From: Rhodocyclaceae bacterium
GTDB taxonomy: Bacteria; Pseudomonadota; Gammaproteobacteria; Burkholderiales; Rhodocyclaceae
Direction: 5' to 3'
DNA length: 64,000 nt
Assembly: GCA_008080565.1 (NCBI GenBank)
Contig: VIKE01000027.1
Location: forward strand, 1-64,000
Of the stretch, positions 27,003 through 36,763 are shown in pieces (position 1 is the stretch's first letter; every line of letters begins with the position of its first letter). The translations under genes were made by a program, and so were the position numbers. The notes under the pieces are model-generated. The model was given only the letters and a program-made list of their open reading frames with translations, was not told the origin of the DNA and searched no databases.

Positions 27003-29348
27003 ATGAAAAATAAAACTTTCAAGATGGTGGGGGGGGCGATTGAGTGGTTCATTCGCCATCGAGTGCTGGTTGTCTCATTTGTCATGGCTGTGACCGTGCT
27101 GATGGGCTATCTGGCCGCGCAGATTGAAGTTAAGACTGTATTCAGTGACCTTCTTCCTCGTAACCATCAGTACATCAAGGTCAACGACCAGTTCAAACAA
27201 ACATTCGGCGGCTCCAACATGATCAGCATCATGTTGGAGGTCGAGGATGGCGACGTATTCCAGATGAAGGTTCTGGAGCGCGTCCAGACCATTACCAAGG
27301 ATCTTCAGCAAGTATCAAACGTCGATAGCTATCAGATCGTTTCCTTGGCCTCAAAAAAAATCAAGGAGGTTAGAGCTTCGACCGATGGAATCGAGTCGCG
27401 TCCTCTGATGTGGCCTGATTTACCAAAAGATCAAAATGAACTTCGAATACTGAAGGAGTCCGTACTTAACAATCCCTTGGTATTTGGTGCCTATGTGTCT
27501 CTCGACATGAAGGCTACATTGATCACGGTGGACTTTGTTGATGCCGGAATCAATTACTCAAAGATCTACGACCAGATCAGCGCTATCACAGATGCAGCCC
27601 AAGGCGATGGCGTAAAGGTGCGCATGGTTGGAGAGCCTCTTCTATATGGCATTGTTGGCCACTATCTGACGGAAACCCTGCACCTCTTTCTGATTACTGT
27701 TGCTGCGCTGGTGGCTTTGCTCTTCCTGATTACCCGGAGCTGGCATGGCACGCTCCTGCCGCTCTCTGCTGGCGCGCTGAGTGCGATTTGGGCGCTTGGG
27801 GCTGCCAAGCTGATGGGCTTCCACCTTGATCCTCTGGTAATTGTTGTGGCATTCCTCATTACAGCCCAAGCAATTTCGAACTCTGTACAACTTGTTTCGC
27901 GATTCGATGACGAAGTGGCAAATGGCATGCCGAGTGCGGCTGCGGCAGCAAAGGCCAGTTTGCAGAATTTGTTTAAACCAGGTCTGCTGGCCGTTGTTGC
28001 TGATGCTGGTTGCGTCCTGGTGGTGGCATTGACGCCAATACCGATGCTGGAAAAAATTTCCTATATTGGAACAGTGTGGATTTTTTCCATCGTGATTTCT
28101 GCACTGCTGATGACGCCGGTTCTGCTGTCGTGGTTTTCGACCAGCGGCAAGAAAGTTCACCCCATTAATATTTCGCCGGTCCTGGATGCAATCCTCGGCG
28201 TCTGTATTCATATCGTTTCCACTCGTTGGCGCTATGTGGTCCTCAGTGCCACAGGGGTTGCCTTCGTACTTACTGGGATTTACGCATTCAACCTCAAAGT
28301 TGGTGATGCCAACCCCGGGTCGCCCATCCTCTGGCCGGACTCTCGATATAACCAGGATGCCGCGGCAATCAATGGCAAATTCCAAGGTTCGGATCGAATG
28401 TTTGTTGTCGTGGAAGGAAAAACGGAAGGTGCTCTCAGAGAACCTGATGTATTGAAAGGGATGGAAAGCTTCCAGAAATACATGGAGGCTCAACCGGAGA
28501 TCGGCGGAAGTATTTCCTTGGCCGACGTATTACCGGCTGTAAAGCGTGTTGTTCGAGAAGGCAACTCCCGTTATCAGGAGTTGGGTAACAGCGCCAACGA
28601 GAATGGCGAACTGGTGTACATGTTTGTTTCAGGGACTGACCCGGGCGACATGGATAGATTTGCCGATCCCCAAGCTAAAAATGGCGCTATTACGCTCTAT
28701 TTCCGGGACCACCAAGGTGTCACCATCAGCACGGCAGTTCAGCGCATTAAGGACTACCTTGACGCGCATCCCATGAAGGATGCCGAAATACTGCTTGCAG
28801 GTGGTTTGGTTGGCGTTCTGGCGGCGGTGAACGAGGTAATTCTCTCTGGGCAGATTGAGGCTATTGCCCTTGCACTGTTGGTGCTTGTTGCCTGTAGTGC
28901 TTTCACCTATCGCTCAACCGTGGCAGGCATGTTCTTCATGGTTCCGGTGTTGTTCTCCAATACCCTGACATTTAGTTATATGGCATGGCAAGGCATCGGT
29001 ATGAACATCAATACCCTGCCTGTGGTTGCTCTCGGCATCGGGCTTGGTGTCGATTACACCTTCTATATCGTCGATGGCATTCGCGAAGAGCTTCATCACG
29101 GCAATTGCACCATTGAACAGGCCATCACCAAGGCTTTGCGTAGCGCGGGTCGGGGGGTGTTAGTCACAGCAATCACCCTGATTACCAGCGTGATTATCTG
29201 GAGTTTCTCTTCACTGCGTTTGCAAGCAGATATGGGAATCCTGATCGCAATCTGGCTGGGCATCTCTGCAGCATCTGCATTGTTTGTCATTCTGCATTGT
29301 TTGTCATGCCGGCCTTGGTCTATGTGTTCAGACCAGAGTTTGTTGTAG
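27003..29348 (+). CDS. MMPL/RND-family transporter with altered C-terminus
   Basis: This 781-residue RND-type protein has TM1 near 18-36, a periplasmic loop, a cluster of helices from about 220 to 390, a second loop, and a final set from about 615 to 770. This gives the usual 12-helix MMPL/HpnN-like layout. Such proteins move hydrophobic compounds and here probably serve uptake or efflux of the substrate. A 17-bp tandem duplication at 29274-29307 shifts the frame, so the last 18 or so residues are aberrant and end at 29348. Without it the frame would run to a stop at 29399-29401. Nearly all of the last helix is kept, so partial function is possible. Confidence 0.82.
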   Translation: MKNKTFKMVGGAIEWFIRHRVLVVSFVMAVTVLMGYLAAQIEVKTVFSDLLPRNHQYIKVNDQFKQTFGGSNMISIMLEVEDGDVFQMKVLERVQTITKDLQQVSNVDSYQIVSLASKKIKEVRASTDGIESRPLMWPDLPKDQNELRILKESVLNNPLVFGAYVSLDMKATLITVDFVDAGINYSKIYDQISAITDAAQGDGVKVRMVGEPLLYGIVGHYLTETLHLFLITVAALVALLFLITRSWHGTLLPLSAGALSAIWALGAAKLMGFHLDPLVIVVAFLITAQAISNSVQLVSRFDDEVANGMPSAAAAAKASLQNLFKPGLLAVVADAGCVLVVALTPIPMLEKISYIGTVWIFSIVISALLMTPVLLSWFSTSGKKVHPINISPVLDAILGVCIHIVSTRWRYVVLSATGVAFVLTGIYAFNLKVGDANPGSPILWPDSRYNQDAAAINGKFQGSDRMFVVVEGKTEGALREPDVLKGMESFQKYMEAQPEIGGSISLADVLPAVKRVVREGNSRYQELGNSANENGELVYMFVSGTDPGDMDRFADPQAKNGAITLYFRDHQGVTISTAVQRIKDYLDAHPMKDAEILLAGGLVGVLAAVNEVILSGQIEAIALALLVLVACSAFTYRSTVAGMFFMVPVLFSNTLTFSYMAWQGIGMNINTLPVVALGIGLGVDYTFYIVDGIREELHHGNCTIEQAITKALRSAGRGVLVTAITLITSVIIWSFSSLRLQADMGILIAIWLGISAASALFVILHCLSCRPWSMCSDQSLL
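29274..29307. repeat. 17-bp tandem duplication causing a frameshift
   Basis: TCTGCATTGTTTGTCAT occurs twice head to tail (29274-29290 and 29291-29307). Removing one copy restores a reading frame with a plausible tail (MPALVYVFRPEFVVG) that ends at 29399-29401. Confidence 0.92.
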
Positions 29349-29465
29349 GCAGCAAAAGGCATCCGGTGGAGATCGCTGAGCAGGAAGTTCAACCGGCATA
29401 GCCAAACCCATGGCGTTTCTCGAAGCGCTTTGTCCATGGTTATCAACGAAAAGAGGGTAAAGAAG

Positions 29466-31037
29466 ATGAGACAAAAAAGTGGTGGTGTGTATCGAAGTAT
29501 TTTGGGGGTGGCAATTTCTCTAGCTCTGGCGCAATGGAATGTAGCCGCAAGCGCAGGGGAAACGACATCTTCCAGCTCCGATGAAAGTGGAAACAGTTTT
29601 CACCTTGGTGGTTATGTCCGAGGCTGGTCTTCTTTCAATATGAAAGACCAGCCTGAGACTGCTGCAGATGACAAATGGAAGCCGTCAATGTTGCGAGGGT
29701 CATTGCTTCTGGATATGGATGCCAGGACGGGGCCATTGAAGTGGAAGGCTGTTGCCCGAGCTGATCGCGAATATAAGACCGACTATCTGAAGGATCTGGA
29801 GCAACTGCGATCAACAAACGGGACCGGAACCGGTGGTCAGTCCAGCAACATTATGGACAACTACAATAAGGCTGATCTCCGCGAGCTATGGACGGAGTTC
29901 AATCTGGGAGAAAGGGTAAGTTTTCGCATTGGTAAACAGCAAATCGTGTGGGGCGAGAGTGACTTTTTCCATGCGATGGATGTGGTGCATGGTTATGACA
30001 TGAGTTGGCGCCTTTTCTTCGAGGGTGAAAATGAGGAATGGCGCAAGCCGCTTTGGCTTCTCGCGACCAAGGTTCAGATTCCAGAAGCAAGCGGCCAGAT
30101 TCATGCGTTTGTGCGTCCTGGTGTAGACCAGTGCAAGGATATCGGAAATACCTACGATATACGGGGGGGGCGCTGGTTCTTTCAGCCATATCGTGGCTAT
30201 GACCTGACAGCGGTTACTGACAACGATTGTCGTCATCCGGACGGGGATATGAGGGATGTCACTGGCGGCATCAAATGGTCAGGTGAGGCTGGCCCGGTCA
30301 ATTACTCGCTGGCCTACATCAGGACGTTCGCTGCAGATCCGGTGGCAAATTCGGTCTTCAAACCGTATGAGAAAACACCAACCGGCGCCTTCTTTGACTT
30401 GATTCATCCGGTGATCGATGTTTTTGGTGTCTCGGTTAGCGGGTATGCGCCAGTCATCGATACTGTGTTGAGCGCTGAGATGGCCTTCACCAAGGATCAG
30501 CCATACAACATTGGTACTGGTGGATTCGGGACGCCAAGTTTTCTTGGCCACGTCGGTGCCGGTTTGGGGGGGATCATGAAGAAGGACACCCTGACGACGA
30601 TGATCCGTGCCGACAAAAATATCGACTTCCAGGGTTTGCTGGGTACGAATCGTCCCTCGTTCTCGTCGATTCAGCTGTTCGACACGATGATCCTGAATTA
30701 CCAGGACTCGGACGATCTAGCGCGCCTGTTTGCCTATGGATCAAAGCAAAAGGAGCACAGCACCATCCTGACGGCGTTCACCGTTCTAAATTTCAATAGC
30801 GACACCATTAATCCGTCCTTTGCAATTGGCACGGACCTGACCAATGGCGGTGGTTTCTTTATACCAGCTGTTGATTTTGTCCTTGGGGACAAGTGGCGCT
30901 TGAAGGTTGAGGCCGATGTTTTCTGGACGCGTAAGGACAGCAAAAAGCTATTTGATACAGATGCTCCCGGAACGCAATTGATGGGCTATTTCGCAAATAA
31001 CGACCAGCTTGTTGTTCGTTTGACGCGACAGTTTTAA
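29466..31037 (+). CDS. DUF1302 family outer-membrane-type protein
   Basis: The 523-residue protein has a signal peptide (cleavage probably after ASA near residue 31). The long body is rich in Gly, aromatic and alternating polar residues, as in beta-barrel proteins, and ends in an aromatic residue (VVRLTRQF), typical of outer-membrane barrels. It shows the DUF1302 pattern, for example GKQQIVWGESDFFHAMDVV. The ATG at 29466 has GAGGG upstream. DUF1302 genes accompany DUF1329 and MMPL genes in clusters for hydrophobic substrates. A role in substrate entry across the outer membrane is inferred. Confidence 0.82.
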   Translation: MRQKSGGVYRSILGVAISLALAQWNVAASAGETTSSSSDESGNSFHLGGYVRGWSSFNMKDQPETAADDKWKPSMLRGSLLLDMDARTGPLKWKAVARADREYKTDYLKDLEQLRSTNGTGTGGQSSNIMDNYNKADLRELWTEFNLGERVSFRIGKQQIVWGESDFFHAMDVVHGYDMSWRLFFEGENEEWRKPLWLLATKVQIPEASGQIHAFVRPGVDQCKDIGNTYDIRGGRWFFQPYRGYDLTAVTDNDCRHPDGDMRDVTGGIKWSGEAGPVNYSLAYIRTFAADPVANSVFKPYEKTPTGAFFDLIHPVIDVFGVSVSGYAPVIDTVLSAEMAFTKDQPYNIGTGGFGTPSFLGHVGAGLGGIMKKDTLTTMIRADKNIDFQGLLGTNRPSFSSIQLFDTMILNYQDSDDLARLFAYGSKQKEHSTILTAFTVLNFNSDTINPSFAIGTDLTNGGGFFIPAVDFVLGDKWRLKVEADVFWTRKDSKKLFDTDAPGTQLMGYFANNDQLVVRLTRQF

Positions 31038-31053
31038 CCAAAGGAGAGGTAAA

Positions 31054-32364
31054 TTGACGACGAATCAGCAGAATTTTCAACTAGGGGTCGGGGCACGGTC
31101 TATTGCTGTTGCCCTAGTAGCTTTGGGCCTCTCGGCGGGGTTCGCCAACGCAGCAGAAGTTGCGGAGGGAACCGTCATCAGCAAGGACAATTTGGACAAG
31201 ATCCGCAACGATACGTTTGAGGGCAAGACTATCGGTAGCATGATTCCTGAAAAGATGGAGTTGATGATCAAGAGTGAAGGTTTGACGCTCAAGATTGCGC
31301 ATTCCAAGAAAATCCAGATGGATCCGAAGTACGTTGAGGCGACACAGAAGCTTTCCAAAAACGTCAAATTCAATCCAGCTGACAGGACGATGAGTGGCTG
31401 GACGGCAGGGATGCCGTTCCCGCCAGAGTCGATCAAGCTCGACGATCCCAATGCTGGTGACAAGGTGATCTGGAATCTTCGCGCGGCCACTTATGGCGCA
31501 ACAATGGATCTGCGGAACATCTCATTCACGTTTATTTCTGGGGATAAAGGTGTCGAGCGGGTCCAGCGCTGGCAGTCGCGGCGTTATTACATGGAGGGGC
31601 GTCTTGATGGTGGGGCGACCACTGTTGGCGATGGCAGCATCGCGCAGAAGACCTATCTATTTGCTACTAGCCCGCAGGATATTCGTGGCCTCGGAACCTT
31701 CTCTATCCGCTATAACCAAGCTGATTCCGCTAAGCCGGACGATACTTGGGCTTACTTGAAGTCAGTTCGCCGTACACGCCGCCTGTCAGGCGGTGCTTGG
31801 ATGGATCCCATCGGTGGTACTGACCAGCTTTATGATGACTGGGATATTTGGGATGCATTCCCGACCAAATATCGCGCCAACAAATTGGTCGGCAAGCGTT
31901 GGGTGTTTGCGATTGCACATAGTCCGGAGATCAGCGTGGACCTTTCCAAAAAGGATACGCTGGATGAGTTTCCGTCGATTGGTTTGAAGGATGCACCGTA
32001 CTATTTCCCGGCTAAGCATATTGTCTGGGAACCGCGTGAAGTCTATGTGGTTGAAGGAACCCCTCCGCCACAACATCCGTATAGCAAGAAAGTGGTTTAT
32101 ATGGAGGTGGATTTCCCCCGCCCGTATCTGGGGGAAATGTATGACCAAAAGGGTGAGTTCTGGAAATTTATGGTCTTCCAGAACCGTCCTGACGTAGGCG
32201 AGGATGGCTACAAAGCGGTGATGCCTGTCGTTGGGCATGTCATTGACGTGAAACGCAAGCACTCGACGACCTGGTCCGCAAATATGAAGTCCAATCCGAA
32301 GGGCGTCAAAGAAACCGATGTCTCCCTTGAGAAGCTGGAGCAGGTTGCGACTGGTGGGGCTTAA
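31054..32364 (+). CDS. DUF1329 family periplasmic/outer-membrane protein
   Basis: The 436-residue protein starts at TTG, supported by AAGGAGAGG seven bases upstream. It has a signal peptide (about residues 16-33, GFANA|AEV). The mature part has the DUF1329 features WNLRAATYGATMDLR, RWQSRRYYMEGR and SGGAWMDPIGGTDQLYDDWD. The family has a LolB-like barrel fold and is paired with DUF1302 genes, as here. It may bind lipophilic substrate in the periplasm; the true activity is not known. It is the last gene of the transport operon, followed by a hairpin. Confidence 0.84.
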   Translation: MTTNQQNFQLGVGARSIAVALVALGLSAGFANAAEVAEGTVISKDNLDKIRNDTFEGKTIGSMIPEKMELMIKSEGLTLKIAHSKKIQMDPKYVEATQKLSKNVKFNPADRTMSGWTAGMPFPPESIKLDDPNAGDKVIWNLRAATYGATMDLRNISFTFISGDKGVERVQRWQSRRYYMEGRLDGGATTVGDGSIAQKTYLFATSPQDIRGLGTFSIRYNQADSAKPDDTWAYLKSVRRTRRLSGGAWMDPIGGTDQLYDDWDIWDAFPTKYRANKLVGKRWVFAIAHSPEISVDLSKKDTLDEFPSIGLKDAPYYFPAKHIVWEPREVYVVEGTPPPQHPYSKKVVYMEVDFPRPYLGEMYDQKGEFWKFMVFQNRPDVGEDGYKAVMPVVGHVIDVKRKHSTTWSANMKSNPKGVKETDVSLEKLEQVATGGA

Positions 32365-32383
32365 TTAGCACTTAAATCGCTTT

Positions 32384-32409
32384 CACCTCGGGGTCTAAGC
32401 CCCGAGGTG
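32384..32409 (+). terminator. Hairpin after the DUF1329 gene
   Basis: A perfect 10-bp stem (CACCTCGGGG / CCCCGAGGTG) with a six-base loop lies 20 bp after the operon. The T tract is weak (AATTTATC). The rest of the spacer to 32718 shows no gene or clear promoter. Confidence 0.65.
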
Positions 32410-32718
32410 AATTTATCAGAGTCTGTTTTATTGGATATCGGGAAAATTTTATCCATCCTGCGCTTCTGCCGCATCTCATTGGTTGAGTAATAGAGTTTCT
32501 GGAAGTGGTTTATGGTTGGCGGTTGCAAGGATTGGTCAGAAATTCATATGCGCATCACTTTTGATTTGATGGATTACCTTTTGATGTGGGCTTCTAAGTT
32601 TCTGATACGACGAGGCTAGGGGATTAGTAATCGGTCGAGTTAATGCAATTCGGGTATTTGTTTCACATGTTACGGCTGCTTTTTATGTTTGATGTCTTTT
32701 GAACGAGGAAACCAAAAG

Positions 32719-33027
32719 ATGATCAATGTCTGCGTTATGTATCCATACGTAAATGGATCTGAATTTGACTTTAATTATTACCTAAACAAACACATTCCAA
32801 TGGTTCGGGAGGTTTTGGGTGACGCATTGAAGAGAATTAGTGTCGATTTTGGCTTGGCTGAGGATGGCAATTTGGAACCTGTATTTGTTGCAATGGCGCA
32901 TCTCTATTTCGATTCAGTCGATTCCTTCAAACAGTCATTCGTTCCGCAGGCTGAAAGGATTCACGCTGATATTGCGAACTACACGGACTTGAAGCCAATC
33001 ATTCAAGTCAGTGATATTCGCTTATGA
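32719..33027 (+). CDS. EthD-family small protein
   Basis: This 102-residue protein starts with INVCVMYPYVNGSEFDFNYYLNKHIPMV, the dimeric alpha/beta-barrel EthD signature (YYxxxHxP). EthD is required for ethyl tert-butyl ether degradation, and relatives occur as accessory proteins or enzymes in many catabolic clusters. GAGGAA lies 8 bases before the ATG at 32719. The gene stands alone between the transport operon and the regulator. Its biochemical role is not evident. Confidence 0.78.
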   Translation: MINVCVMYPYVNGSEFDFNYYLNKHIPMVREVLGDALKRISVDFGLAEDGNLEPVFVAMAHLYFDSVDSFKQSFVPQAERIHADIANYTDLKPIIQVSDIRL

Positions 33028-33244
33028 CGAATCGGGTATGGAAAATGCGGTAGGCATTTTCATTCGTGAATGACCACGGTAAGTTATTTGAATTAAAGCC
33101 AATGTTTGATTGTTGGTTTTGATTCGTATTCCTATCACCTGTTTGGATAGGGTGCTGCTTTAAATGCGTTCCCGGTTTATCCCTTCCCATGTGTCTTGCC
33201 GCTTTTTTCATGCGGAAGCGGTAAGGTGGATAAATCGGGCTTTG

Positions 33245-33270
33245 GCCCGCTTCGGCGGGCTTCTTTTTCT
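33245..33270 (+). terminator. Intrinsic terminator
   Basis: GCCCGC and GCGGGC flank a TTCG tetraloop, followed by TTCTTTTTCT. It lies about 220 bp after the EthD-like gene and insulates the regulator gene. Confidence 0.85.
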
Positions 33271-33372
33271 CCTTAGCCGCCATTGGCATTGATGAGTGAA
33301 TTGGTACGGGTTGCTTTGAGACTTGCTGAAAAAAGAAGGTGCTTTGGCTTTTAGGCATTGATGTATCTTCAA

Positions 33373-33401
33373 TTGTTCTTAGAGTTCAATTGCATTATAA
33401 T
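33373..33401 (+). promoter_or_regulatory. Sigma-70 promoter of the sigma-54 activator gene
   Basis: TTGTTC-N17-TATAAT, with a perfect -10 box, lies 190 bp upstream of the regulator start. This fits low constitutive expression of an enhancer-binding protein. The rest of 33028-33593 holds a terminator but no gene. Confidence 0.6.
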
Positions 33402-33593
33402 GAACGAATTATGTATAGATGATTTTTTGGCCAATTTTCTAAATGGTTCGGTTTGTAAGTCATCTCGCCTTGAAGATCTCCGATCGGTGTTGAGGGCGCC
33501 TTGGTAGAGGCGCTTTGCAGCCCTGCTTGGAAAGTTGAATCAGCCTAATAAAAGATAAAAGTTGCTGATGGTTTTGCAGTCAGGAGGAGATAA

Positions 33594-35603
33594 ATGAACT
33601 TCAACAATGTGCGAGATTTGTTCTCAAGGCCCGAGGACGACAGCAGAGTACGAGCTTCTTGGGAAAACTTTTTGAGCAATGGTGACGCTTCCGCTGATTC
33701 GCTACGCTGTTTGGTTGAGGACTCCTGGAAGCGCTGCATTGGGGCCAATGTTGATCCCTCCATTCATCAAGCAGGCAGTCCGCTAGCGGCACGCGACGTT
33801 TCCATATTGAAATATCAACTACGGGATTTGCTTGAGGCCAGCAAGCCTGTCATGGTTCTGGCAAGAGATTTCCTTTCTGAGACTGGGACTGTGATGGTCC
33901 TGACAGATCAAAAAGGAATTGTGCTTGAAGTTGAGGGTGATGGTTCCACAATGGGGCCAGCAGAGAATATCCATCTTCTCCCCGGGGCTAGTTGGGACGA
34001 GGCTCAGTGCGGTACGAATGCTATTGGTACCGCAATTTCATTGGGTCAGCCGGTGCAGATTCACTCTGAAGAGCATTTTTGTGAGGGCATCAAGCGGTGG
34101 ACATGTTCTGCCGCAGTGATCCGTGATCCCGTTCATGGTCAAATACTAGGGGTTATTGACGTATCGGGGCTTAGCCAGAATTACTCGCGTCATAGTCTTT
34201 CTATGGTTGTTGCCACGGCCAACAGAATCGAGTCGTTCTTGGCCAAGAAAGAGTTGCAGTTCCGAATTCGCTTGATGGATTGCTCAATATCTCAATTGAG
34301 CGCTTCGGATGGGTCCGGCGCGATATTGGTTGATCGGCATGGCTTCCCGATCAAGCTGAATGAAAATGCACCTGCATTACTGACATCCCTTGGGTGTCAA
34401 ATTGATCTTAACAAACCGAACAGAATCGATGGGATTTCAGCTGGCACTGAGCCAGTAGCCAATGAGAGTGCTTTGCCCGATTGGCTGCGTTCCGAATGGG
34501 TCGAGCCAATATTTGATCACGGAGAGCGCGTTGGTAGCGTCGTTCGTGTGCCAAATCGCCTGACCAAGCACCGTGTAACCAGCAGTTCATTTTCTGCTCG
34601 GACCGAGATTGATGCAAAGGCAGCTTTTCCCGGTGCGAAGGGTAGTAGTCCTGAGTTGCATCAGGCTATTGATAAGGCTACACAACTTGCGAAATCCCGA
34701 GTTCCTATTCTGTTGCTCGGCGAAACAGGGGTTGGAAAAGAGGTTTTTGCTCAAGGAATTCATGCCCTGAGCAAGAACTGTGATGGTCCGTTTGTCGCGC
34801 TGAATTGTGGCGGGCTCAGTCGTGAACTATTGACTAGTGAATTGTTTGGGCATGTCGAGGGGGCTTTTACTGGTTCTCGTCGGGGCGGAGTTGCAGGAAA
34901 AATTGAAGCAGCAGACGGTGGGACTCTATTTCTTGATGAGCTCGGGGAAATGCCACTTGATCTACAGCCACATTTTTTGAGGGTCTTGGAAGATGGACAA
35001 ATCTATCGATTAGGTGATACCAAGCCAAGGCAGGTTCGGTTTCGATTGATTGCCGCAACGAATCGTGACCTAAGGCAAGAGGTATCAGAAGGTAGATTCC
35101 GCATTGATCTGTTCTACCGCGTTTCTGTTACCAGCATTCGGATTCCAGCGCTTCGAGATCGTCAAGGCGATATTAGAGAACTCTCCAAATCATTTATTAG
35201 ACAGCTTTGCCTCTTGCATGAAGTTGAGGAAAAGGTGTTCGATCCAAAGGCACTTGAGCGGATGGAACGATATGCTTGGCCAGGGAATGTCCGTGAGCTT
35301 CGCAATACAATCGAAGGATTAGTCCTGACAGTGGACGCAGGTGTAATTGGGTATGACGATCTGCCGATAGAACTGCAGTGTGATGCCAATGGAGTAGAGG
35401 ATTCGCGCGATGACGATTCGGTCGTCAACCTGAGCGGCCTAGCAAAAAGTGAATTTGAACAAATATGCAAGGTACTGCGTGAGACGTCCGGAAATGCAAC
35501 CCTTGCGGCAAAGCAGCTTGGGATTGCCAAGAGTACTTTGTATCTAAAACTGAAGAAATATTCTCTCGATGAGTCTATGGATTCTTGGCGATCAGCATCC
35601 TGA
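33594..35603 (+). CDS. AcoR-type sigma-54-dependent transcriptional activator
   Basis: The 669-residue protein has an N-terminal GAF-like sensor (about 75-215, including GASWDEAQCGTNAIGTA). A AAA+ domain has Walker A GETGVGKE (376-383), the sigma-54 contact loop GAFTGS (423-428, one change from GAFTGA) and Walker B GGTLFLDELGEMP. A C-terminal Fis-type helix-turn-helix (NATLAAKQLGIAKSTLYLKLKKY) follows. This is the AcoR/acetone-carboxylase-regulator type, which senses small ketones or related effectors. GGAGGAG precedes the ATG. It is the only sigma-54 activator in the window and lies among three sigma-54-controlled operons. That it controls them is inference. Confidence 0.9.
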   Translation: MNFNNVRDLFSRPEDDSRVRASWENFLSNGDASADSLRCLVEDSWKRCIGANVDPSIHQAGSPLAARDVSILKYQLRDLLEASKPVMVLARDFLSETGTVMVLTDQKGIVLEVEGDGSTMGPAENIHLLPGASWDEAQCGTNAIGTAISLGQPVQIHSEEHFCEGIKRWTCSAAVIRDPVHGQILGVIDVSGLSQNYSRHSLSMVVATANRIESFLAKKELQFRIRLMDCSISQLSASDGSGAILVDRHGFPIKLNENAPALLTSLGCQIDLNKPNRIDGISAGTEPVANESALPDWLRSEWVEPIFDHGERVGSVVRVPNRLTKHRVTSSSFSARTEIDAKAAFPGAKGSSPELHQAIDKATQLAKSRVPILLLGETGVGKEVFAQGIHALSKNCDGPFVALNCGGLSRELLTSELFGHVEGAFTGSRRGGVAGKIEAADGGTLFLDELGEMPLDLQPHFLRVLEDGQIYRLGDTKPRQVRFRLIAATNRDLRQEVSEGRFRIDLFYRVSVTSIRIPALRDRQGDIRELSKSFIRQLCLLHEVEEKVFDPKALERMERYAWPGNVRELRNTIEGLVLTVDAGVIGYDDLPIELQCDANGVEDSRDDDSVVNLSGLAKSEFEQICKVLRETSGNATLAAKQLGIAKSTLYLKLKKYSLDESMDSWRSAS

Positions 35604-35753
35604 TTTCGTTACGTGTTGAAGATCGCCAACAGAGGACTAAGTGACTACTTTCACTTGGAATCGGATTGGAATTCTCCAACCCCTCACGTCACTTCCTCGG
35701 AGAATATCCATCCCGGATTGCCAGCGATCAAGTTGGCCAAATTTGTTAGCATT

Positions 35754-36026
35754 TCAGTAGCTGCCTGAGGGCAGTCTCGTCTCATAGCCATCAATCCATT
35801 TGGATAGACGCAGATACGATACGTAGCGGGGGGCGTCGGTACCTGCCTCTTGGTCAAGGCGCCTTTGAAGGTCACTCAATAGATTTGCATTCTGTCCCGA
35901 GGTCTGAATGGCTTTGCTGATTATTGCAGACCGTAGCGCTTCAAAAGCTTCGGGGTTGGCAGCAGCCAACAAAGACAATTCATCGAAGCACAGCTCCGGC
36001 AAAATGGTTGGCAATGTGTTCTTCAT
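35754..36026 (-). CDS. DUF3135-like small protein
   Basis: The 90-residue protein has the pattern FDELSLLAAANPEAFEALRSAIISKAI followed by a Gln/Arg-rich helix (LLSDLQRRLDQEA) and an aromatic C-terminus. This resembles DUF3135 proteins found beside CoA-transferase or beta-oxidation genes. It is the last gene of the minus-strand CoA-transferase operon, about 80 bp after the beta subunit. No function is known. Confidence 0.6.
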   Translation of the reverse strand: MKNTLPTILPELCFDELSLLAAANPEAFEALRSAIISKAIQTSGQNANLLSDLQRRLDQEAGTDAPRYVSYLRLSKWIDGYETRLPSGSY

Positions 36027-36109
36027 TTAGTGCTCCAGCATTTGATTGAGCGGACCGATGAGGCTAGTCCGCTCGAGTCAAAATGCGATTTCAAACGCTA
36101 CGGTGCTGC

Positions 36110-36760
36110 TTAATGGCGCCGATCAAAGTTTGGGTGAATCGAAAAGTTGGCTTCTGTATTGGAAACGATATCGTCTACTGTGACATCTGGAGCCAGTTCA
36201 GTTAGCAACAGGCCTTCCGGACCTACCTCAAAGACGCAGAGGTCAGTGATGATCAGACTGACCACTCCGGTCCCTGTCAGCGGAAGCGAGCACTGCTTTA
36301 CGATTTTTGCCTCGCCTCGCGAGGAGTGTTCCATTAACACAACCACTTTGGGTACGCCCGCAACGAGGTCCATCGCCCCTCCAATACCCTTGACCATCTT
36401 GCCAGGTACCGCCCAATTCGCCAGGTCGCCTTTCTCTGAAACTTGAAGCGCTCCGAGAATGGATAGCTGAATATGGCCTCCTCGGATAATTGCAAATGAG
36501 GTGGCGCTATCGAAAAAGCTCGTTGTCGGCAACGTGGTAATTGTTTGTTTGCCTGCGTTAATCAGATCTGGATCTTCGTCACCTTCAAAAGGAAAAGGCC
36601 CCATGCCAAGCATCCCGTTCTCGCTTTGAAGCTGAGCAGAAACTCCTTCCGGGATGTGATTGGCAACTAGTGTTGGAATGCCTATGCCAAGGTTGACGTA
36701 GTAACCGTCACGTACTTCTTTGGCTGCTCGTGCAGCCATCTGGTCTCGAGTCCAGGCCAT
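36110..36760 (-). CDS. scoB: 3-oxoacid CoA-transferase subunit B (SCOT type)
   Basis: This 216-residue family I CoA-transferase beta subunit has the catalytic Glu in [11 protein letters not shown], near residue 46. It continues with [23 protein letters not shown] and [17 protein letters not shown], all SCOT hallmarks. With the alpha subunit it moves CoA from succinyl-CoA, or another donor, to a 3-keto acid. The product of ketone carboxylation is exactly such an acid, so this is a likely activation step. The start is 3 bases from the alpha stop. PcaJ-like specificity (3-oxoadipate) cannot be ruled out by sequence alone. Confidence 0.87.
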   Translation of the reverse strand: MAWTRDQMAARAAKEVRDGYYVNLGIGIPTLVANHIPEGVSAQLQSENGMLGMGPFPFEGDEDPDLINAGKQTITTLPTTSFFDSATSFAIIRGGHIQLSILGALQVSEKGDLANWAVPGKMVKGIGGAMDLVAGVPKVVVLMEHSSRGEAKIVKQCSLPLTGTGVVSLIITDLCVFEVGPEGLLLTELAPDVTVDDIVSNTEANFSIHPNFDRRH

Positions 36761-36763
36761 TAA

